Assembly (NCBI GenBank): GCA_964458265.1
Contig: CAYWIF010000001.1
Coordinates: forward strand, 263,635-327,634
Direction of reading: 5' to 3'
Source: JAGVSR01 sp964458265
GTDB lineage: Bacteria > Pseudomonadota > Alphaproteobacteria > Rhizobiales > Hyphomicrobiaceae
DNA length: 64,000 nt
Below the pieces are notes generated by a model. The model had not been told where the DNA came from and did no database searches. It was given only the letters and a program-made list of their open reading frames with translations. Shown here piece after piece: positions 58,613 through 64,000 of this stretch; the first letter of the stretch is position 1, and each line of letters starts with the position of its first letter. The position numbers and the translations under genes were made by a program.

Positions 58613-61182
58613 CACTCGTGGCGCCATCAACGGTGCACCGCGCAGGTTTTGCACCGCTGCCGCTCGTGTTGCGGCTGGCGGGTCGTGAACTACGCGCAGG
58701 GCTTTCTGGATTTTACGTCTTCATTGCATGTGTCGCGCTCGGCGTGATGGTGATTACCGGTGTCGGCGCGTTGTCGGATGCACTGAAGTCGGGTTTTGAG
58801 AAGCAGGGCGCGCTGTTGCTCGGTGGCGATGTCACCGTGTCCCGGCCTCACACACGCGCAACGGAAACGGAGCGGCGTTGGCTCGAAGGCGTCGGCCGCG
58901 TCAGCGAGACCGCGACCATGCGGACAATGGGGCGGCGGATCGACGGCGAGGATCAGACGCTGATCGAATTGAAGGCGGTGGACAGTGCCTATCCACTGGT
59001 CGGCACGGTGACGCTCGAGGACGGCGGGACACTTGACGATGCGCTGACGCGCGGCGTCGTGGTTGATGCGATGCTGCTGGAGCGGCTCAATCTGAAGTCC
59101 GGCGACCGGGTTCGGGTGGGCGAAGCGGAATTCGCTATCGCGGCGTTGCTGAAATCGGAACCCGATGGGCTCGCCGACCGCGTGGCCTACGGACCGCGCG
59201 TCTTGCTCACGCACGATCAGATGCAGAAGACCGGGCTGGTTCAGCCAGGCGCGCTGATCCGCTGGAAATACGCGGCGACGCTCGGGGAGAGTGCCGAGCC
59301 GATCGAACCGAGGCTGGTCGCATTCCGCGAACGCGTGAAAAAAGAATTACCGGAGTCGGGGTTCACGGTGACCGACCGGCGGGATCCCTCGCCCCAGGTG
59401 ACACGCACTTTGGAACGGCTGCGGCAGTTCCTCACGCTCCTCGGACTCACTGCGTTGGTGACGGGCGGCGTCGGTGTGGCCAATGCGGTGGCGACCTTCA
59501 TTGACCGGCGTCGCAAGGTGATCGCGACGATGAAAAGCGTCGGTGCGACGGGCAGTACCGTGTTCGCAGTTTTCTTGGTGCAAGTGCTGGCGATGGCGCT
59601 GATCGGCGTCGCGGCAGGGCTTGGGCTCGGGCTTTTCATTCCGCCGATCCTGACGCAGCTTCTGGCGGGCTATCTGCCAGTGGCACCTGAGTTCGCGCTG
59701 TCCGCCCAGAGTGCAGGGCTGGCCGTGGCGTATGGTTTTCTGGTCGCGCTGCTGTTCGCCTTATGGCCGCTGGGTCACGCAGAACAGGTGCGCGCCAGTG
59801 TGCTTTTTCGCGACGAGGTCGATCCTAGTTCCGCGTGGCCGTCGCCGCGCATACTCACACTGATTGCGGCTTCGGCGCTGACGCTGATCGCCATCGCTGT
59901 TCTGTCGTCCGAGTCGCGCTTGATCGCTCTCTATTTCGTTGCCGGTCTCGCCGCGGTTCTTACGCTGTTCTGGGGGCTCGGTGGGCTCGTCACGCGGCTG
60001 GCCCGGAGAATGAAGCGGCCGCGGCGACCCGAACTGGCACTGGCCATCGCCAACATTGGTGCGCCTGGCGGTCTGACGCGCTCCGTTATTCTGTCTCTCG
60101 GTGCGGGGCTATCGTTGCTCGTGGCGGTGGCGCTGACGGATGCGTCAATCGTCAACGAACTGGAGAGCCGGTTGCCGGCAAGTTCGCCGGCCTATTTCGT
60201 CATAGATATTCCAAAGAAGGACAGCGAACCGTTCCGGCAAACGGTTCTGAGGGAAGCACCAGGGGCCGAGATCGAAGACGCGCCGATGTTGCGGGGGCGC
60301 ATGGTGTCACTGAAAGGTGTGCCGGTTGAAGAGATCAAGGCGCCACCGGAAGCGCAGTGGGTGCTGACGGGTGATCGCGGGCTGACCTATTCGGATCGCG
60401 TGCCGGCCGGGTCGAATGTCGTGGAGGGAACGTGGTGGCAGCCGGGCTACAGCGGCGAGCCGCTGGTGTCTTTTGAATCTGAGCTGGCCCGCAATCTCGA
60501 TTTGAAGGTTGGGGACAGCATTACGGTCAACGTCCTCGGCCGGAACCTGACCGCGAAGATCGCAAACCTGCGCGAAGTGAAGTGGGAGAGCCTAGCGCTG
60601 AATTTCGTGATGGTGTTCTCGCCGAATGCGCTGGCCGGCGCGCCGCATAATCTGTTGGCCACGATCTCGCTGCCGGAGAGCGCGGGGACGGTCGAGGAAG
60701 TGCGGCTTTCGCGGGCACTCGGCAAGGCGTTTCCGGCCGTGACGGCGATCCGCGTGAAGGAAGCGATCGAAGCGTTCAATTCGGTCTTTGAGAAAGTAAT
60801 GGCGGCCGTTCGCGTGGCGGGAAGCGTGACACTGTTGGCCGGTGCGCTGGTTCTCGCCGGTGCGATGGCGACGGCGCAGCGGCGGCGGATCCTGGAAGCG
60901 GTGATCCTCAAGGCGCTCGGGGCAACGCGGCGGCGAATCCTGGGGGCGCACGTGGCCGAATACCTGCTGCTCGCCACCGTATCGGCGCTGGCCGCGACGG
61001 TCCTCGGGTCGATCGTCGCTTTTGGCGTGGTGACGCAGTTGATGGATTTGCCGTTCGCCTTTTCGTGGACAGCGGTGGCCGGCGCGTTGCTCGTGGCGGC
61101 GGCGCTCGTGCTGGTCTTCGGGGCGGCAGGCACATGGCGCGTGTTAAGCGCGCGGCCTGTTCCTTACCTGCGCTCGCAATAG
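58609..61182 (+). CDS. ybbP: ABC exporter permease, YbbP/FtsX family
   Basis: The 857-residue membrane protein has paired FtsX-type modules: an N-terminal membrane segment (SGFYVFIACVALGVMVITGVG), a large periplasmic domain, several helices around 285-470, and a C-terminal set (VAGSVTLLAGALVLAGAMATAQRRRILEAVILKALGATRRRILG, in part). The MacB-like core motif near ILKALGATRRRILGAHVAEYL is visible. It pairs with YbbA by a four-base overlap. Substrate unknown; the tesA neighbour suggests lipophilic substrates. Confidence 0.92.
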   Translation: MTLVAPSTVHRAGFAPLPLVLRLAGRELRAGLSGFYVFIACVALGVMVITGVGALSDALKSGFEKQGALLLGGDVTVSRPHTRATETERRWLEGVGRVSETATMRTMGRRIDGEDQTLIELKAVDSAYPLVGTVTLEDGGTLDDALTRGVVVDAMLLERLNLKSGDRVRVGEAEFAIAALLKSEPDGLADRVAYGPRVLLTHDQMQKTGLVQPGALIRWKYAATLGESAEPIEPRLVAFRERVKKELPESGFTVTDRRDPSPQVTRTLERLRQFLTLLGLTALVTGGVGVANAVATFIDRRRKVIATMKSVGATGSTVFAVFLVQVLAMALIGVAAGLGLGLFIPPILTQLLAGYLPVAPEFALSAQSAGLAVAYGFLVALLFALWPLGHAEQVRASVLFRDEVDPSSAWPSPRILTLIAASALTLIAIAVLSSESRLIALYFVAGLAAVLTLFWGLGGLVTRLARRMKRPRRPELALAIANIGAPGGLTRSVILSLGAGLSLLVAVALTDASIVNELESRLPASSPAYFVIDIPKKDSEPFRQTVLREAPGAEIEDAPMLRGRMVSLKGVPVEEIKAPPEAQWVLTGDRGLTYSDRVPAGSNVVEGTWWQPGYSGEPLVSFESELARNLDLKVGDSITVNVLGRNLTAKIANLREVKWESLALNFVMVFSPNALAGAPHNLLATISLPESAGTVEEVRLSRALGKAFPAVTAIRVKEAIEAFNSVFEKVMAAVRVAGSVTLLAGALVLAGAMATAQRRRILEAVILKALGATRRRILGAHVAEYLLLATVSALAATVLGSIVAFGVVTQLMDLPFAFSWTAVAGALLVAAALVLVFGAAGTWRVLSARPVPYLRSQ

Positions 61183-61266
61183 GCCGGGTTAAAGCGGGCA
61201 TAAGTATTTGTGCGGACGCCGATTTGTGCGGAAATGTGCGCTAGAGGCGAGGGGCGGCCTTGAATT

Positions 61267-61337
61267 AGACCCGTGATTCTCCAATATCTTCGTCGCGGCT
61301 CAGAGTCGGTCGCGGGATGAATTAAAGGGTCTGCCAG
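61267..61337 (+). promoter_or_regulatory. ybhL-type structured RNA leader (candidate)
   Basis: AGACCC (61267-61272) pairs with GGGTCT (61327-61332), just before the ybhL ATG; the helix continues as TGATTC pairing with GAATTA (one G-U). The stem would cover the AGGG ribosome-binding site (61326-61329). A conserved ybhL leader of this kind was described upstream of the same gene family in alphaproteobacteria. I cannot compare to the model here. Confidence 0.5.
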
Positions 61338-62072
61338 ATGGCACAGCTTCAAGATAGATACGCGCGGCCGGGTACGGTTGTCCGCTCGGGCGCCGAGGTC
61401 GACGAAGGCCTGCGCGCCTACATGCTGCGCGTCTATAACTACATGTCCGCCGGCGTCGCGCTGACGGGCGTCGTCGCGTTCTTTACCGCCCAGTTGGCGA
61501 CAACCAACCCGGCGGTCGCGCAGGCGCTCTATGGTTCACCGCTGAAGTGGATCATCATGTTCGCGCCGCTCGCGTTCGTGTTCTACCTGTCGTTCCGGGT
61601 TTACAAAATGAGCCCGGCGGCGGCGCAGATCGCCTTCTGGCTGTTCGCAGCCGTGATGGGCGTATCGTTGTCGGCGATCTTCCTCGTGTTTACGGGGGCT
61701 TCGATCGCGCAGGTGTTCTTCGTGACGGCGGCGGCTTTCGCGGCGCTTAGCGTTTATGGCTACACGACGAAGAAGGACCTTTCGGGCTGGGGTTCGTTCC
61801 TGATCATGGGCGTGGTGGGCATCATCCTCGCTGCGATCTTGAACATTTTCCTGCAGTCGGGCGGTCTGGCGTTCGCCATCAGCGTGCTTGGCGTCCTGAT
61901 CTTCGCCGGCCTCACGGCCTACGACACGCAGCGCCTGAAGGACGACTACTACACCGTCCAGGGCGATGCAGCCGCGATGCAGAAAAGCGCCATCATGGGT
62001 GCGCTCAGCCTCTACCTGAACTTCATCAACATGTTCACGTCGCTGCTCCAGTTGATGGGTGATCGTGAGTAG
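61338..62072 (+). CDS. Bax inhibitor-1/YbhL-family membrane protein
   Basis: The 244-residue product has seven hydrophobic segments and BI-1 landmarks: LRAYMLRVYNYMSAGVALTGVVAF (in part), GFLQ-like turns, and the C-terminal FAGLTAYDTQRLKDDYY with the conserved aspartates of the YetJ/TMBIM calcium/proton leak channels. It may leak Ca2+ or protons; no direct function is proven in bacteria. ATG 61338 follows a structured leader. A strong terminator follows. Confidence 0.92.
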   Translation: MAQLQDRYARPGTVVRSGAEVDEGLRAYMLRVYNYMSAGVALTGVVAFFTAQLATTNPAVAQALYGSPLKWIIMFAPLAFVFYLSFRVYKMSPAAAQIAFWLFAAVMGVSLSAIFLVFTGASIAQVFFVTAAAFAALSVYGYTTKKDLSGWGSFLIMGVVGIILAAILNIFLQSGGLAFAISVLGVLIFAGLTAYDTQRLKDDYYTVQGDAAAMQKSAIMGALSLYLNFINMFTSLLQLMGDRE

Positions 62073-62094
62073 TAGGTTGATGATCTGAGACGAG

Positions 62095-62123
62095 AAAGCC
62101 CCGCAGCAATGCGGGGCTTTTTT
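62095..62123 (+). terminator. Rho-independent terminator after ybhL
   Basis: AAAGCCCCGCA (62095-62105) pairs with TGCGGGGCTTT (62110-62120) around a GCAA tetraloop, followed by TTT. Between here and 62227 only GC-rich repeats (GGCCGCCGGGCG) are seen. Confidence 0.92.
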
Positions 62124-62226
62124 ATTTGCGCCCGGCGACTCCCCTTCGGGGAGCCGGCCGCCGGGCGCGGAGCGGGGTCGGAAGGCGCGGACGCGCCGGG
62201 AGCTGGCCGCCGGGCGAGGGGGTGGG

Positions 62227-62610
62227 CTAGCCGACGACGCGGATGGATTTGTCGAGAGCGGTAAGGACGCGGGCGAGGTCGTGGCCGCGTTTTAGGATCA
62301 GCCCGGTCGGCGTCACGACGCTGTAGGCGCCCTGCTTGCGCGCGAGCTTCAGGTTCTTCTCGATGCGGTAGAGGGGAAATTCGGTGGCGCGGCGGAAGAC
62401 GCTGAAGACGGCCTTGTCGCGCGTGATATCGAGGGCGTAGTCGCGCCACTCGCCGGCGGCGACCTTGCGGCCGTAAACGGCCATGATGGCGGAGAGTTCG
62501 TGGCGGTTGAAGGTGGTGAGGGTGCCGGGTTCAGAGGCGCCCCCGGCATCGGAGCGCTGCCGGGAGCTTGTCGCTCGCGGCGTGAACTGTATGGGCTCAA
62601 TTTCGCTCAA
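62227..62610 (-). CDS. DUF2794-family protein
   Basis: The 127-residue product matches DUF2794: FNRHELSAIMAVYGRKVAAGEWRDYALD (in part), VFSVFRRATEFPLYRIEK and VTPTGLILKRGHDLARVL. It starts at TTG 62610, decided by a perfect AGGAGG five bases upstream (reverse strand); no suitable ATG lies nearby. It is a small cytoplasmic protein of unknown function, widespread in alphaproteobacteria. Single gene. Confidence 0.85.
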   Translation of the reverse strand: MSEIEPIQFTPRATSSRQRSDAGGASEPGTLTTFNRHELSAIMAVYGRKVAAGEWRDYALDITRDKAVFSVFRRATEFPLYRIEKNLKLARKQGAYSVVTPTGLILKRGHDLARVLTALDKSIRVVG

Positions 62611-62736
62611 GGGCGCCTCCTGTTCACACAGCTGACATGATCGTTAAGGTCTTGGCCGTTGGCAAGGGGCTTCGACTTGCCAGGAAGACGGAAAGCTCAG
62701 TCATTCTTACGAAAATTTCAGGCGTTCATCCGCAAA

Positions 62737-62790
62737 GGGTCAAAATCGGACCCCACCCGCGCCGCATTGGGTGGGCAAAATCTGACCTGT
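62737..62790. repeat. Direct and inverted repeats in the 62611-62999 gap
   Basis: AAAATCNGACC occurs twice in direct orientation (62742-62752, 62777-62787); between them CCCACCC and GGGTGGG form an inverted repeat. Repeated copies of such a core with GGGTCAAAAT resemble the ends of some IS21-like elements. No transposase is present. The rest of the 389-base gap holds no gene. Confidence 0.4.
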
Positions 62791-62904
62791 TACTGAGGAG
62801 AACGGCTCACAAAAACAGCCGCCTTAAGCGCCCTAGCCCCCAGCTCGCTGGCGGTTGCGGGCCGGACCCCGCGGTAACTCTCCCAATGTGTCCCTACTCT
62901 GCAC

Positions 62905-62933
62905 GAGGGCCGGCTTCCCCCAAGCCGGCCCTC
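62905..62933 (+). other. Strong hairpin with a C5 loop, possible terminator or small RNA end
   Basis: GAGGGCCGGCTT (62905-62916) pairs perfectly with AAGCCGGCCCTC (62922-62933), loop CCCCC, then GACGTTTT. The T-tail is short. A plus-strand transcript ending here, upstream of the M3 peptidase gene, is conceivable. Confidence 0.4.
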
Positions 62934-62999
62934 GACGTTTTGGGGGCGCGCTCGCTATGGTGGTGGTTCATCCGCGACAATCCGAGGACACGTCCCTCC

Positions 63000-64000
63000 A
63001 TGAAGAAGACCATCACGCCCGCGCGCGCCAAATCAGCCGCCAATCCATTCCAGATGGCCTGGCGGACGCCGCATGGGCTGCCGCCGTTCGCGAAGATCAC
63101 GGCTGCGCACTATTGGCCGGCTTTCAAGGATGCGCTCAGCCAGCATAAGGCGGAGATCGCGGGCATAGGGGCGAGGAAGGCAACGCCGACGTTTCAGAAC
63201 ACGATCGTGGCGCTGGAGAAGAGCGGGGAGGCGCTGAACAAGGTCGCGGACGTGTTCTTCAATCTGTCCGGTTCGGACACGAACCCGGCGATGCAGGAGA
63301 TCGAGCGCAAGCTGGCGCCGGTGCTGGCGCATCACTCGAACACGATCCAGCTCGATCAGAAGCTGTTCCGACGGATCGAGGATTTGTACGAGCGGCGGGA
63401 GAAACTGAAGCTTGACGACGAGGAGATGCGCTTGCTTGAGCGGGCGTACACGACGTTCGTGCGGGCGGGGGCGAAGTTGTCGGCGAAGGCGCGCAAGCGC
63501 GTGGCGGAGATCAATACGCGGCTTGCGGAACTCGTGACGCAGTTCGGGCAGAACGTGCTGGCGGATGAGCAATCGTGGCGGTTGGCGCTGGATGGGGACG
63601 CGGATCTGGCGGGGTTGCCGCAGGGTGTGCGCGACGCAGCGGCGCGGACGGCGGCTGATCTCAAGCTGCCGGCGTCGCATGTGATCACGCTGTCGCGGTC
63701 GAGCGTGGAGCCGTTCCTGCAGTTTTCCGCGCGGCGGGATTTGCGCGAGGAGGCGTTCAAGGCGTGGATCAAGCGCGGGGAGAACGGCGGCAAGACGGAT
63801 AACCGGAAGATCGTCGCCGAGATCGTCAAGCTGCGCGCCGAACTCGCCAAGCTCATGGGCTATCGCACGTTTGCCGAGTACAGCCTCGACGACACGATGG
63901 CGAAAACGCCGGATGCGGTGCGGGGTTTGCTCACGCAGGTTTGGTCGGCGGCGGTGTCGCGGGTGGGCGAGGAGCGCGAGGCGCTGACGGCGTTGGCGCG
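63000..64000 (+). CDS. M3-family oligopeptidase (partial, runs off the window)
   Basis: The visible 333 residues start at ATG 63000 (MKKTITPARAKSAANPFQ) and show the N-terminal half of an M3 metallopeptidase of the oligopeptidase A/Dcp type: TPHGLPPFAKITAAHYWPAFKDAL (in part), the TFQNTIVALEKSGEALNKV helix, FFNLSGSDTNPAMQEIERKLAPVLAHH (in part), and SAKARKRVAEINTRLAEL. The zinc-binding HExxH is beyond the end, so activity cannot be checked. The frame is open to 64000. Confidence 0.88.
   Translation, partial: MKKTITPARAKSAANPFQMAWRTPHGLPPFAKITAAHYWPAFKDALSQHKAEIAGIGARKATPTFQNTIVALEKSGEALNKVADVFFNLSGSDTNPAMQEIERKLAPVLAHHSNTIQLDQKLFRRIEDLYERREKLKLDDEEMRLLERAYTTFVRAGAKLSAKARKRVAEINTRLAELVTQFGQNVLADEQSWRLALDGDADLAGLPQGVRDAAARTAADLKLPASHVITLSRSSVEPFLQFSARRDLREEAFKAWIKRGENGGKTDNRKIVAEIVKLRAELAKLMGYRTFAEYSLDDTMAKTPDAVRGLLTQVWSAAVSRVGEEREALTALA

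Noticed and set aside
62124..62226. GGCCGCCGGGCG repeats after ybhL, considered as a gene or regulatory site
   Set aside because: Short GC-rich repeat without a frame of its own or a matching partner; likely intergenic filler.

Overview
The window is a high-GC chromosomal segment of an alphaproteobacterium, most likely of the order Hyphomicrobiales (Rhizobiales). The evidence is gene content and order: dapF-mtaB-ftsY, ffh-rpsP-rimM, glnK-amtB, an aminotransferase-ftsK-lolA run, leuS-lptE-holA, hisE-coaA, parB-parA-rsmG-mnmG-mnmE, rho-hemJ-hemE facing ppsR-maf-aroE-coaE-dnaQ, then secB/fxsA and tim44-mltA-smr. Families largely confined to this group (IalB-like, DUF2865, DUF2794) also appear. 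A run of exactly 100 N at 4303-4402 marks a scaffold join, so this is a draft genome or MAG, and the two sides of that gap need not be adjacent.

Layout. 1-4183: translation and diaminopimelate genes plus a periplasmic sugar dehydrogenase and an EF-hand lipoprotein. 4486-9083: signal recognition particle and ribosome maturation genes, with three non-canonical genes inserted, one of them a helix-turn-helix protein with a GrlR-like C-terminus. 9093-15589: ubiquinone hydroxylase, thioesterase, the glnK-amtB nitrogen-sensing pair behind a sigma54-like promoter, an L,D-transpeptidase, an orphan response regulator and a cyclic-nucleotide-binding protein. 15612-15748: a probable small RNA on the minus strand. 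15889-23630: lolA, ftsK, aminotransferase, a Cys-rich secreted protein, a second ammonium transporter and an unknown protein. 23741-32158: Fic and PLP-homeostasis proteins, then leuS, lptE, holA, a PfkB kinase and an AT-hook protein. 32195-48996: the replication-origin neighbourhood. 49037-64000: protein export, cell wall, RNA modification, lipase and ABC exporter genes, a BI-1 membrane protein with a structured leader, and the start of an M3 oligopeptidase.

Replication region. Genes point away from the hemE-ppsR intergenic region (44944-45359) in both directions. On the left, mnmE, mnmG, rsmG, parA, parB, hisE, coaA, rho, hemJ and hemE are all on the minus strand. On the right, ppsR, maf, aroE, coaE and dnaQ are on the plus strand. 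Together with four parS-type palindromes and the parAB genes this suggests that the window spans the chromosome origin, as in Caulobacter, where the origin lies beside hemE.

The most interesting signal not explained by protein genes is 15612-15748 (minus strand). It has a promoter-like -10 element and four consecutive hairpins. Three of them display C-rich loops that could pair with Shine-Dalgarno sequences, and the last is a 12-bp stem followed by a T-rich tail. Other notable items are parS sites inside and beside rsmG/mnmE, including a 60-bp duplicated segment flanking a repeat-packed insert; the HTH-GrlR-like fusion; a Fic protein translationally coupled to YggS; and a ybhL-type RNA leader. 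I saw no CRISPR array, intact insertion sequence, prophage, tRNA or rRNA gene.
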